From contig MU278355.1 in assembly GCA_022385755.1 (NCBI GenBank), positions 1,058,974 to 1,122,973 on the forward strand: a DNA stretch of 64,000 bases, read 5' to 3'. Below, piece by piece: positions 25,353 through 37,069 of this stretch; the stretch's first letter is position 1; each line of letters starts with the position of its first letter. The DNA is from Trametopsis cervina (lineage: Eukaryota > Basidiomycota > Agaricomycetes > Polyporales > Irpicaceae). The notes beneath the pieces were generated by a model. It had not been told where the DNA came from. It did not search any database and saw only the letters and a program-made list of their open reading frames with translations. Position numbers and translations under genes: made by a program.

Positions 25353-26099
25353 ACTATTGCACATTCCCCGCCGTCGCGTGCGCACTCTTTCTCAGGTACA
25401 TCCCACCCCGCTCTCTCACTCCCGCCCATTGACTAACTCACTTCCCCCGATCGCAGCAATCGCACCGTGTCTTTTCCGTCCCCGGGCGTGGCGGCTGGGA
25501 AAGAGAGTTCGTTCTCGAGAGAAGTTTGTGGAAGATAAAGTATGAAAACCGCCCCGAGTTCCCGCGTTGTCTATCGTAATGGCTCTGCCGTCGGACATAC
25601 CCCGTATCGTTATGTAGTAGAAACTTGCCCACGCTTGACGCAACCTTGTTGTATCATAAGGCTTCCCGCCGTGCATTAATCACCCGTTGTATTCTTGTGC
25701 CTCGAACGTAGCGCGCGCAGAAGCGTCCATGAAGATTGCTGCGATGGCCCCCCTTGTGCTTCAGAACAGTACAGCGTTCTGTTCGCTGGTTCTGCGATAA
25801 TGAACGGGAGCATCAGAAGAACGGGGATGCCGCCTCGACGAAACGCACTGTTGCAGCGATGCCGATACAGTACAATACATGAAGATGAAGATGCGGGCGG
25901 TGAAACGACAACGACGTTGATCCATGCCGGCTTACCCAGCCTGCGTCTGCTCCCCATCGCCATCGCCATATGTATGTCTGTCTGACAGAGTTTAGAACTC
26001 ACTGCCTGCATTCGCGCACGCCTTTGTCCCCGGTCTAGTCATGCGACACCAGGCGTTCGCAGATCGTCCAAAGCGGTATATATACTGCACTGTAAACTC
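25353..26099. other. Intergenic region
   Basis: 3' flank of the small peptide gene leading into the repeat array; no gene supported. Confidence 0.4.
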
Positions 26100-26847
26100 G
26101 GATCATGCTCTGCATCGATACCACGAGAGCATTGCTATTAACGGTAACGACAAGGCAGAATCGCAGTCCACTCGCTCGAAACGGCGAGCGAGGCATGTTT
26201 CTATCGTTTCTCATGCTGGATTGCGTTTTGCTCAGGGATTCGTGGGGCCCGCGTGGGCGAGACGTCAAACAGAGCTTATCCACCGTTTCCCCATGTTGGC
26301 TACCGAATGTATGTCTTCGTATGCCGTCTAAATTCAAGAATAGAGTCGACGTGCGGCCGGCCGACCGCTGGTATTAATAGGTGAGCGCAGGTTTGATTGC
26401 CCGATCGGATCGCTCAAAGGTATGGCGTGCATTCAGTCGGTTTGAGAGCGCAATGCATTTGAGGAATGAAAGGGATAGTCGGTAGATAGGCAGTATGACA
26501 GGTGAATCGACGTGCTACGGCAGAATTCATCTCGTTCGAGGCCAGACAGAGTCGGCGCAACGTCCATCGTAACGGTAGCTTGCCTCAGACTTCGAGTGTG
26601 TGACGGCTGGCACAACCAAAAAAAAGCTGTTTACGACGCTCGACGCTATACATAGCTTTACCTGAGAAGATGCGTCTAGACTCGTGCGATTTCCAGGAGG
26701 AAAGAAGTGGGCAGACAGCCAGTCCAGCGCGAGCATCCGAAGGATACTTGCAAGGATATTTGAGCTTCACTTTGATTGCCCGATCGAATCGCTTTGCCTG
26801 TACGCAGCTGGCGGGCAGGTTTGAGTCGAAAGACAGGCAGACAGCTA
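26100..26847. repeat. Left part of degenerate tandem repeat array
   Basis: Contains two copies of the conserved core (26392-26413 and 26771-26792). The stretch aligns in the same order with 38.4-39.56 kb of the right part: the block with TTTCTCATGCT...CAGAGCTTATCCACCGT, the AAATTCAAGA block, the core, then GGTAGCTTGCCTCAG and GCGTCTAGACTC. It ends at the TA where the MITE inserted. Boundaries on the left are approximate because the units are strongly diverged. Confidence 0.8.
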
Positions 26848-27438
26848 CAGTGCCCAGCGCTCAAAACCGACCTCTTGGCACGCTCAAACTGGGTTCTGTA
26901 TCTGCTCACACCACACTCCTCCGAATACCTTAGAAACATGCTAGAACATGAAGAACATAGTCTATGCATTGATTTATCTCATCCATTTTGTCCATAGAGA
27001 AGATCTAAATTTTGGAGCAACGGAAATTGAGAGTTTCCTTATTTGGACAGCGCTTAATAGCCAAATAAGGATATTATGTTATGTAATCGTGGGCGCCCAG
27101 TTATGTAATACTTTCTTGGCAAACTCCGGAACCATTCTTCCACAGCGCAAATTGTTTCACACAGCCTGTTATCTCAGCAATACCCACTTGGAAGTGAAAT
27201 AATAAAACTGAAAGCTCTATTACAAGACCTAAACATGCACTTATAGCCCAGCTTTTACATCAAGCGCTTAAATTTTTTTGCAATCCGAAATTGAGAGTAG
27301 ATCACGTGACATCAAAAAAATAACAATGCATTTTTACGCTCTCCGAGGTCACTTTCTTCCCAAATTTCGAAGGGGGCAGCCTGTAGCTGCTCGGTGGGCG
27401 CTCCCGAGAGGCGTCGGTTTTTGGCGCAGGGCACTGTA
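26846..27438. mobile_element. 589-bp mariner-like MITE with TA duplication
   Basis: Element 26848-27436, flanked by TA at 26846-26847 and 27437-27438. The ends are inverted repeats: left begins CAGTGCCCAGCGCTCAAAAC and the reverse complement of the right end begins CAGTGCCCTGCGCCAAAAAC, with about 21 of the first 24 bases matching. The interior is AT-rich with no transposase. The TA target and CAGTG ends fit Tc1/mariner non-autonomous elements. The flanks rejoin exactly to the sequence of the uninterrupted sister unit (GGACAGCTAGTACTATAGG at 39552-39570). Confidence 0.85.
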
Positions 27439-27472
27439 GTACCATAGCTAATACACGCTGCAGTGGCTGACT

Positions 27473-27680
27473 CACCGCACATCGACCGAAATTCCCTGAC
27501 TCAGTATCCGCGTGGTATCCGCAATACCACACGCATACTTGAGTTTTACTGGCGTAGGGTATCTGTAGGGAACAATATCAGAATGGGCGAATTCCCATCA
27601 AGTACCACTCGAATACCTACATTAGGCGCCCGTTCAAGCGGCGGGTTCAAATCCCTGCATCGCCACAATGCTACTCATTA
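27473..27680 (+). repeat. Left terminal and subterminal region of the transposon
   Basis: Starts with the 11-bp perfect terminal repeat CACCGCACATC. Short ATACC/GGTAT motifs recur about seven times in the first 150 bp. At 27643-27664 a tRNA T-arm-like sequence (GGGTTCAAATCCCTGC followed by ATCGCCACA) occurs, with a counterpart in inverted orientation at the right end. Confidence 0.75.
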
Positions 27681-28586
27681 TACTTATTAGCGGGCACGGT
27701 CAATTGAGCTAATAAATATATTATAATCTTGATCTAATGTACACTGCGGACAGCTTGTACACTACAAGGTGCGTTGTGTTCTGACGAGACGAGAACTGCG
27801 CGAGCGCTGGTGAGGACCAGGTTGCCTCAAAAATGTGAGTAGACCCTTCAGGTACTTCAGGCAATCCTGTGGAAATGGCATCAGTTAGGTGTAACATAGC
27901 GAACAGTAATCAGTACTAACCTTGAAGGCCCTGACGTCTTCAGTCGGCCCTTTGTCGTTCTCATCTGTATCACCTACATTCTCATGCTCATCAGCATCCA
28001 CGCAGACATCATCCACTCACCAAGTCCCATGCAGCTGACACTCCTCGTCTGCTTTCATGAGTCTGTCTTCCTCTCGCCACCTCACCACCTCTTGTCTTCC
28101 TTGACCTCGCCCACGGGCAAAGCTGTATTTCAACACAAATGTGAGCAGATGGAGAGCAAGGGAGGTAGCTGAGGCCCTTGGGCGCACCTTTCTCTGCATT
28201 GTTTTCGATATGCTACATGCATATAGGGAGGTCGCCGAGTCTTGAGATACATCAGGAAAATGCTTCCACCCTAAGTAGGGCTTATGCTAGATATCTAATG
28301 CTACAATAGTATTAAAATAGGCTTGCTAGGTTATTAGGTGCAATAGCCCTATTTAAAATGGTTCACGGTGAGCTAATTCCTAATTAGCCCTAATAAACAC
28401 TACTACAAATAGATAGCTTGCATAATAGTGAAGTTGAAGCACTTTTATAGAACTTATTAGAGAGACATATCACATCAAGAACATTAACAAACAGTATAAA
28501 GTGTTATGAAATTTCTTTAAAAATGAAAATAGACATGATTAATACTGTATGTTTTTATAATAACTTGATTAGTTAAAATATAGGAA
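27681..28586. other. Transposon interior downstream of the DUF6532 gene
   Basis: AT-rich, with several CTAATTAGCCCTA-like words near 28300-28400. On the minus strand two open segments look exon-like (about 28199-28017 and 27962-27765, the latter reading AFKDCLKYLKGLLTFLRQ before a stop), but I could not join them in frame, so no gene is called. Confidence 0.4.
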
Positions 28587-31564
28587 CTAATTAGTCTCAT
28601 CCTCAAATGTCAAATCCTCAAAAATATTATCAACATCCATAGCTTCAGAAGAATTATCAGGTAAAGTGTGTCTGTAGTAATAATCAGCAAATACTAATAA
28701 AACATTAGTAATAAATACACACCCTGCTCTGATGAAGAGCTGTTCCATTAAGCGATGATATGCTCTAGCATGTGTCTCCTCAAGCCTAATAAGGACATTG
28801 ACATGGGTTTCATACACAGAGGAGAATTCCTCAGCAGTGAACTTGGCAGACTTCAATCCTGGAAACTTTGCATCACACAGAGCAGCCTGAACCTGTGTGT
28901 AAGTCAATACGTGGTAGAGCTTATCATAAAAATAGAAAAGACTGTACCGCAGTAGCAGCAAGAGCAAGAAATGCTTTTGGTATCTCATCATTTGTCTCAC
29001 CCTGCCAAGTGACAGCAAATGCATCCTGATGGCGGGACCTGATGGAACGTTTACGTCCAGAATGCAAGATCTGAGAAAGGATATCAACAAAGATATTGTG
29101 TTCATAGGGCTTATTGGTGTCAAATTTCCCCTGCTCACACTGCAAGTCAGCTATATAACATTTAGGGAATGCTTGATATACTTACCTTTCCATTATCAGG
29201 ATAGATATATCTCTTGCGTGCCAATAAGATATCAACACGTTTTGTACAGTCAGTCTCTACAAGAGAGTAATGTCCCTTAACCCGTGCAGTTGCAGCTATC
29301 TTGAACTTGCTGCGAAAGAGGCTGATACGGGTTTCAAGCTAGAGTGAAAGGGAATCAGTAAAGAGAAAGTAGAATGATAAAGACTTACTGATTCAGCCAG
29401 TATCTTCACATATTCAGAATCATGTTCCAAACGGTGCAGTATTTTTGGAGCCTGTTCCTTAGCAGTATGCATGAGGATTTTCCGAAGGAAGGGGAATTTG
29501 TCTTGAGGGTTCATGTCGGGATATGCATCTGTAAAAAGCATATGTCGCTCGAGGGCCCACACAGAGTCTTTAATAACATCTTGAACATCCATGGCTGAGC
29601 TATTGAGCAACAGGTTCCCAACAGTGCTGACACTGATGTATGTAACCTTGGGCCATGTCGAGTTAGAAGGTCCAGCTTCATCTTCGGAGTCGGGAATGAC
29701 CACGACATCTAGAGCAGAGGCAACGGGTTTAGTACAAGCATGATACAAAAACGACACAAATACCTGGTGCACGCCGTGCTTTCTTATGTGTAGTCAGTTG
29801 CGGAGTACCTTCTTCGCGTTTGGGGACCACGGGGCGACGAGATGCTTGTACTGTGGTAGCGCGGCTAGGCTGGCCGTTATTGCGCTCGCGAGAGTGTTTG
29901 GCACCAGTAACTCGGCTTGTTGCTGACGGCTTTCTCACTCGTTGGACTTGTGTTTTATTGGTCCATGTGGGAGCCTGTCGCAGAGGTTAGCTTCGGGATC
30001 ATATATATAAATTACACATACTTCTGCTTTGATTTTCTGCTGTCGCGCGCTCGAGGCAGGTTTCTGCGAGGCTCGTAGTGAGGCCTTTGATCGCTGCGGG
30101 ACGGATTTGACGTCGCGAGGTTCATCGTCTTCGTCTTCGTCTTCGTCTTCGTCTTCGTCTTCGCCTTCGTCTTCGTCTTCATACTCGCCATCCTCGGGTA
30201 GAGCATCAACCAGCGGGCGTGGATTCTTCTGGAATATGTCGAAACTTGTTAGCAAAGGCACCGGAGATCCCAATGCACCGCACCTTTCGTCCAGAAACTC
30301 CATTGGCGAAAGCATCTCGTAATTCCTCATCGCTATCATCAACCGTAGTCGCACTGCGAACCTTGGCTGCCTTTCGAGGTTTAGCACTGGCTGGAACTAC
30401 TTGACTGGCCTCCAAGTCGGAACTGGGACGACGGCGGGGCTGGCTTCTCCATAAAGGCTCCTGCAATCGCGTCAGTCAGTCAACTTGCGGCTGAGTATGC
30501 AGTAATATTACATACCGAGTACTGTGGTTGCCTCAGATGGTTGGCGGTCTCCTCATCTGTCTCTTGGAGATCATCGGAAGCTTCTTCACCGTGAGCCTCG
30601 TCCTCGTAAGTATTGTCGTTGCGAGTGTCGCCATCGCGAACCTCATCATCGCGAACCTCGTCGTCACGAGTGTTGTCATACTGAACCTCGTCGTCACGAG
30701 CGTCGTCGTCGCGAACCTCGTCGTCGCGAGCCTCGTCGTCGCGAGTGTCGTCATGAATCTCGTCATCGGGAACCTCGTCGTCGCGAATCTCGTCTTCCTG
30801 AGCCTCATAGTCGCGAGTGTCGTCCTCGTGAGCGTTGTCCCTGCGAGCCTTATCCTTGCGTCCCTTGGGCACCACTACTTTGGTTTTGATTGAAGGCTCT
30901 TCATCCGAACGAATTTCGTCGTCGTTGAAGGCCCTTCGCTGCGCGCGTGGAAGCGGCTCATCATCTTCGATGTCATCGAAGAGCTCATTATCAGAGCCGA
31001 CCGCAGTTGAAGCAGGTTGAGATTTCGAGAGTTTGTGATACTTCTTCGCTTGCACGGCACGCGCAGGCTGAGAGCGCGAACGGCTTGGCGGCACATTATC
31101 CACAACGTTGTTTGAGAGACCTGCACCAGAGGTCGCAGTGGCCTTCGTCCCCGCGAGTGCTTTTGCTAGGACTTTACATGAGTATATACATGTATAAATT
31201 GATTCGGCGTACTCACCTTTTCTGGGCTTCTTCGGAGGAGCAGGCGAAGGGCTACGCTCACGAACACGTTTTGCAGCTGTACGAACCGTTTTACTTGCAT
31301 CACTGAGCCACACAGCATTGTTCTGGGCATTAAGCTTCGCTTGCCGTGGAGCTGCAACAATGCCCATGATTAATGATTGTTCATGAGATAACAATAGTCA
31401 TACGTACGCCGAGTAAGAGCAGCGGCTGCCGCCATCTCTTCCGCCTTCTGTAGTTCCTGTCGCTTCACAGCACGGGTTATGGCGCCCTTTTGCTGTGGAG
31501 TAGGCCCGGAGCCGGAGCTGGTCGGGCGGATGTGGAAAGTGCCGGTACGGAGTTGACTAGACAT
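28587..31564 (-). CDS. DUF6532 domain protein carried by the transposon
   Basis: Eleven exons: 31564-31408, 31351-31217, 31165-30516, 30460-30284, 30228-30022, 29974-29764, 29708-29389, 29338-29186, 29130-28948, 28892-28723, 28671-28587; 815 aa, open throughout. The first half is disordered: basic patches (KPRKAAKVR), a long acidic tract of DDEVRDDE-like repeats and a run of Glu/Asp. The C-terminal half, from about residue 515, matches my memory of the Agaricomycete DUF6532 domain: LFTDAYPDMNPQDKFPFLRK, SEYVKILAESLETRISLFR, PYEHNIFVDILSQIL, AALCDAKF...FSSVYETHVNVL. Function is unknown. Its place inside the transposon, head-to-head with the transposase, suggests an element-encoded accessory factor (inference). 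The last intron is 51 bp, so it may instead be retained coding sequence. Confidence 0.85.
30109..30200. repeat. GA(C/A) codon microsatellite
   Basis: On the + strand a CTTCGT/CTTCGC hexamer run that encodes alternating Glu-Asp in the DUF6532 protein; likely to vary in length. Confidence 0.8.
30605..30830. repeat. Coding minisatellite (DDEVRDDE-type units)
   Basis: Degenerate CGTCGTCGCGA-type units, 15 or 18 bp, encode repeated RDDE(V/A) units in the DUF6532 protein. Confidence 0.8.
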
Positions 31565-33514
31565 TGAGGATGTTAGAGACGACGCAGCGAAGAGAAGAGA
31601 ACGCGTTGGTTGTCGGGAAGACAGCTGGTGACAGCGTACCTTTTATACTAAATTTCTCGTTAGATGGCTTGCTGCGTTTGGGCGGAGCCAGCACTTGCTT
31701 GGCAGTAAGCCTTGGGGGCCCTGGTTTCAAAGCTCGTTGTCTAGAAGCTTAACCTGCGGTTCACCGAACGATTCCGTCACGCGCCGCGCTATTGGAGTTG
31801 ATCAGCACATTAGATCTGCACGACGGATCGTTGGCAGAGAACAACGTCAAATTGAACAGGGGACGCACCTGGGCTAGACGATACGCATGTGCGCCGAGTC
31901 GCGTAGCGCATGCCGACGCAAAGGGATGCCGCCCAATTCTTCAGATATCGAGTGCCAAAAATAACGGCCGCGAGCCTGATCCGCCTGAGTAAGTACAGTG
32001 CCAGCCGCATCCGTGTCACCAGTGATGGTTATCCGACGGATGAAATACATAGCGGCTGCACTCACTAGCTTGTCTAGGGTCCAGCAGAGAGCCGCACACT
32101 CAATGCAGACGTCGGTTGAGCGGGTGCCGCCGCGAGATCTCCAGGCGCGCCGCAGACTTAGCGGAGTACATGGCGGGCAGGGGCGTGCATCGGCTGGCGG
32201 ATTCCTGGCCTTGGTGAGTGCAGACGCGAATGGGGGACACGCGAGCGTGCATTATTCCTTCCCCATCCCTGGCTCCCTCATCTCGCTTTCTCTGGTTCCC
32301 CTGTCGCTGTCAATCTCCCTCGCGTGCTCCCCTTGCCTCCTCCCACTCTCCCTGCTTCATCTCTCGCCTGCCGCTGTCTCGGATTCCCCTTACCTCCCCT
32401 CGCCTCGCGCTCTCATTCCGCCCCGAGTCGTTGGTGAGTTGCGCCCGTGACGGCAACTCCATCGTCCGATCGCGATGGCTGCGCCGTCGCGTAATGGGAG
32501 ACACATCAGCTCCGTGCGCGGGCATAGCTGGAGTCCAGCCTCGCGAGTCTGAGTGAGTCGCCGCTGCCGAGTGCGTGTGGCCGCCAATCTATTTGCCGGA
32601 ATGTACGGGTCCTGAAGGGCGGCGCGATCGTACGGATGAGAAGGAGGTCGGTGGTCGTTGGACCCGCGATACACGGCGCACGTTATCGAGCGACCTCGCT
32701 GCGCGCCACGCCAGTCGAGGCGGCCAGCCAGCAGTGTAGATTGCCCACCATCCAGGTAGGCGCGATCCGTCAGGAGTGGATGGCCATCCAAATAGAAGCA
32801 CCTTGTGCGCGCCATGAAGCGATTCCATCGCACGGCGCGTTCAATAAAGTCGCCGGCCACGGCGTGAGTGTTCCAGGACCTTCAGGGCGCGCCTCGATTA
32901 GCGGTCGGGGACCATCCGATCCATAGCACGACATCTGTCCTGCATCGCACTAGTTGAGCTCGCCGGGCACGACATGAGCGGTCGAGGACCCTGTGCATTT
33001 TGGAGTGTTCTCGCGGGTGACCCTTGGTTTGGCAAAAGTTATCGGTAAGCACTCAATAGGTGATTGGAATTGGCACTTACCTAGCGATCGGAGTGAGACG
33101 AGAACTCCCGGAGCTTGTGAAACGGTTGCGGATCATGTGTTGCAACTCGTTGAGCTGTTTGCAGCTCTTTATCCGGGTCGACGCGGTTGCGCAGGCGTAG
33201 GCGGAAAAAGTAGGCGGAGTGGTTGTCGAAGGCCGAGATATGGGATGGATATTGCAGCTCCTTCAGCGGTTCACTTGTGAACTTCTGAAGAGGGCTTCAG
33301 AAATAGAACAACATCAGGTATGTGCTTACTTACCTTTGAGGCCATGGTCGTTGGACTTGAAGCCACGCAAGCGTCGTGTTGGCGCCGATGATTGTGACAT
33401 CGTCACAAACTCCCACGCGTTCCTCTTACTCGCTGGCTACAACTCCTCGTCGTTGCGACTCTCAACCTGACTCACTGCTACTGCATCTCTCAATCATTTC
33501 CTTCCGCCCACTCG
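31565..33514. promoter_or_regulatory. Divergent internal region of the transposon
   Basis: GC-rich sequence between the two head-to-head transposon genes, probably holding both promoters. Open frames here look like chance products of GC-rich sequence; no conserved protein seen. Confidence 0.5.
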
Positions 33515-36500
33515 ATGCCCAACTTAAACCGGACCTGCCCAGGCTGCAATAGCCAGTTCCTCACCGGACGAGGGCTTCTCAGTCATCTACAGCAGTCTCA
33601 AGATCCGCACTGCATGGCAATTCGACGCGCAATGCTTGTCCCAAACAGCGACGACGATTCAATCATGGATGAAGATGAACACAATGACGAAGACCTCGAG
33701 AACGAACTGGATGACCCGGTCATATTTGATGGCGACTTCTTTGGCAACAACTACGGCGCAGAGGACTTCCCAGGGTTTCCGGCCAATGGTATGGACCCTA
33801 TGGATGTGGATGAGGAAGACGAGGCAGGCGTTGAAGAGGGCGACGAGAGTGATGAGGATGAAGACATTGATTAGTACGTACAAGTCCATCAGCCAGATGT
33901 GTATTCTCATCGAGGGTTTGCAGTGCCGATGATCAACACTGGGAGGCTCCCCCACCAGTACCGCAAGACCAGGATCAAGGTGAACATGACGACGAAGCCA
34001 ACAACGGTCTCGTAAATGAAGAAGGCCCCATATTGCTTGAACGCGGCAGACAGGCCATTGAAGAGGCTTTACGCGAAGATATCTTTGTTGATCGCTTTCC
34101 ACTTCCCTCAGCTGGTCGCCCAATGGCTCCGCACGAGCCTGGAGCTCATCATGACGGTGCTCGGTACGGCTCACAAGTCCGAGGGGCTTTGAACAATCCA
34201 TACGCACCATTCACCTCACAGCTTGACTGGGAGCTTGCCCGCTGGGCTAAACTTCGATCGCCAGGTTCCACCGCGATGACGGAGCTACTTCAAATTGAAG
34301 GGGTGTGTATTAATTATGTGCCGCAGAGTACTAGTAGAATTGACCAGCCTGTAGCTACATGATGCACTGGGTCTCTCGTATAAGACCGTGCGTGAACTTG
34401 ATCACATCATTGATCACGAAATTCCTGGCCGACGACCTCGATTCGAGCAAGCAGAGATTGAGATAGAGGGTGAGACCTTTGATGTCTGGCATCGTGATGT
34501 CTTGGACTGTGTCCGTGCACTGTTCTCCGACAAGGCTTTCGCTCCCTTCCTTGTCTTTGCCCCGGAGCGACACTACAGTGATGATACTCGAACAAGCCGG
34601 CTATATCATGACATCCACACCGGGAAGTGGTGGTGGACGACACAAGTATGTGTTTGTCCATAGACATATATATTTGGCTTACCTATTTGCAGGAGAAGTT
34701 GGAAGAGAAGAAACCAGGTGCCACTATTGTGCCGATCATTCTGACCTCAGACAAAACGCAAGTGACTCTCTTTCGTGGCAAGACAGCATATCCCGTGTAC
34801 CTTACAATAGGCAACATTCCTAAGGAAATCCGCCGAAAACCCTCTCGTCAAGCTCATATCTTGTTGGCCTATCTTCCCACAACTCGACTCGAGCATGTCA
34901 CCAACAAGGCAGCACGTCGGCGCATGGTGACTAATGTCTATCACACTGCTATGCGACATATCCTCTCTCCTCTCAAAAATGCTGGTCTTGCTGGTGTTCC
35001 GATGGCAAGTGGCGATGGTGTCCTTCGGCGAACACATCCTATTCTGGCAGCACACGGTGGTGACTATCTGGAGAACTTCCTTGTTGTTGGCTGTAAAATG
35101 GGGGAATGTCCTCGTTGCACAGTCCCAACTGGTGAGCTTGGTAGCATCCATACCGAATATCCCTTGCGTAACCTTGGAAAGGTGCTGGATGCCTTGCGGA
35201 AGTTTGACTCGGCTCCTCTTGAGTTTCCGCAGGCATGCCAAGAAGCTGGAATCAAGCAGATCCCTCATCCATACTGGGAAGAGCTTCCCTACTGCAATAT
35301 ATTCACGGCTATCCCTCCCGACATTCTTCATCAGCTGTATCAGGGCTTGGTGAAACATCTCATTTCGTGGATCATCTCGGTTTTTGATAACAATGAGATT
35401 GATGCACGCTGTCGACGTCTTCCCCCCAATCACCACATTCAGCATTTTCCCAAGGGCATAACATCTCTCAGTAGGCTTACTGGTCAAGAGCATAGCAATA
35501 TTGCGCGGATTTTACTTGGCCTCATCATTGACCTGCCCCTCCCTGATGGTCGATCTCCGGTACACCTCATCAAGGCTTCTCGTGCTCTTCTGGACTTTCT
35601 ATACTATGCACAGTATCCTGTCCATTCCACCAACACTCTCAATCTTCTCCATGAAGCCTTACAACAATTTCACGAATACAAGCATGTATTTGTTGATCTT
35701 GGTGTTCGAGAAGACTTTGAATTACCAAAGCTACACTTTGCCAGACACTATATCGCACTCATCAAGGCAGTTGGCACACCGGATAACTTCAACACAGAGT
35801 ATACTGAGCGACTTCACATCGATTATGCAAAAGCTGCGTATGCTGCTACAAATCACAAGAACGAGTTCTCACAAATGACGATTTGGCTTGAACGTAAAGA
35901 GAAGATATTACAACATGAAGAATACATCAAATGGTGCCTTGCCGGACGTTCACATATCATCCCACCACAATCACTATATCCACCACCACCCCCTCGTATT
36001 CGAATGACCAAGCATCCTTCGCAAAAGGCTGTACCACTTACAGAACTGGCTGAAGCATATCAAGCACCATTTATTCAAGATGCCTTAGCTCGATACATTA
36101 CTCGATATTGTCATCCAACATTTACGTCTGCTCAAATTGAAGATCGCGCTGCAGATTTAGATCTTCCACTACGCAGCTTACCCGTCTATCATAAGGCACA
36201 TTTCTGGTTAGGAGACATCAATCATCATCGACTTATGTCAGATGAAGATGATGTATTACATGCAAGACCAGCACGAACAGATAAACAAGGCAAAATCATA
36301 CCTGCCAGGTTTGATACAGCATTGATTAATTGTGGCACTGGTGAATATAATGGAATTGATGGTACGCATATTATTTCAAGAACATATTTATTATTTTAAT
36401 TTTGAGTTTAATAGGCTATCGAATTGCACAAGTCAAAGTTATTTTTTCAATACCATCCAGACTTGCTGGAATACTTTTTCCACCTGAAAAACCTCCCCCT

Positions 36501-36770
36501 CAGTATCTTGCCTACGTTGAATGGTTTACTCCATTTGACAATAATCCTCGTCCAAACAATTTATTCTATCGAATCAAGCGCTCTCTTCAAAACAATAAAC
36601 GTTTGGCAAGTATTATTCCATTAAATAATATACGACGTAGTGTTCATTTATATCCATCATTTGGAAATACCGTTCCACGAGAATGGACAAGTAGTACTGT
36701 TCTTGATCAGTGTCCATCATTTTTTGTTAATTCGTTTTCTGATCGACATGCCTATCATACTATTATGTAG
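33515..36770 (+). CDS. Plavaka-type transposase, full length
   Basis: Exons 33515-33873, 33924-34302, 34355-34645, 34693-36361 and 36415-36770; 1017 aa without a break. The N-terminus has a C2H2-like motif (CPGCNSQFLTGRGLLSHL...HC), probably for DNA binding, then a long acidic linker. The body has the features of basidiomycete Plavaka transposases: IGNIPKEIRRKPSRQAHILL, GDYLENFLVVGCKMGECPRC, PPDILHQLYQGLVKHLISWI, LPKLHFARHYI, and a C-terminal RIAQVKVIFSIP...LAYVEWFTPF segment. I did not assign the acidic catalytic triad. The intact frame and clear termini suggest recent activity. It acts on the ends of its own element. Confidence 0.93.
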
Positions 36771-37069
36771 GTTTAATTAATCATATTTTAATCACTCAAT
36801 AGGCAATTGAAAAATAACTGCTAAATAGCAAAATTAGTTGCACATTAATGTGATTAGCCATTTATTAACAATGATAGTATTATTGTAGTATTAATTTAGG
36901 ACAGGAGGTTTTTGCAGATGTATGAGGAGGATGATGGGGAGACGCGAAGTTGTTTCTAACTCCGACGTCGTGCCCAGCGCCTTTTCAAGTCCGTTAGCAG
37001 GTAACAAAAGCAATAACAATTGTTTACTTACCCAGTAACGATCCGTACATAGGAATGTCTGGTGCCTAT
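36771..37069. other. AT-rich 3' flank of the transposase gene
   Basis: Polyadenylation-type AT-rich sequence inside the right side of the transposon; no gene. Confidence 0.5.

Noticed and set aside
27550..27668. tRNA gene
   Set aside because: Only the T-arm and a partial acceptor end look tRNA-like; no A box, D-arm or anticodon arm can be drawn.
28296..36893. Inner inverted pair TAATGCTACAATAGTATTA / TAATACTACAATAATACTA (16 of 19 match) as possible transposon ends
   Set aside because: No clear target duplication beside it, and the outer termini have both a duplication and a surviving empty site. It could be a subterminal repeat or mark an inner element; kept only as an alternative boundary.
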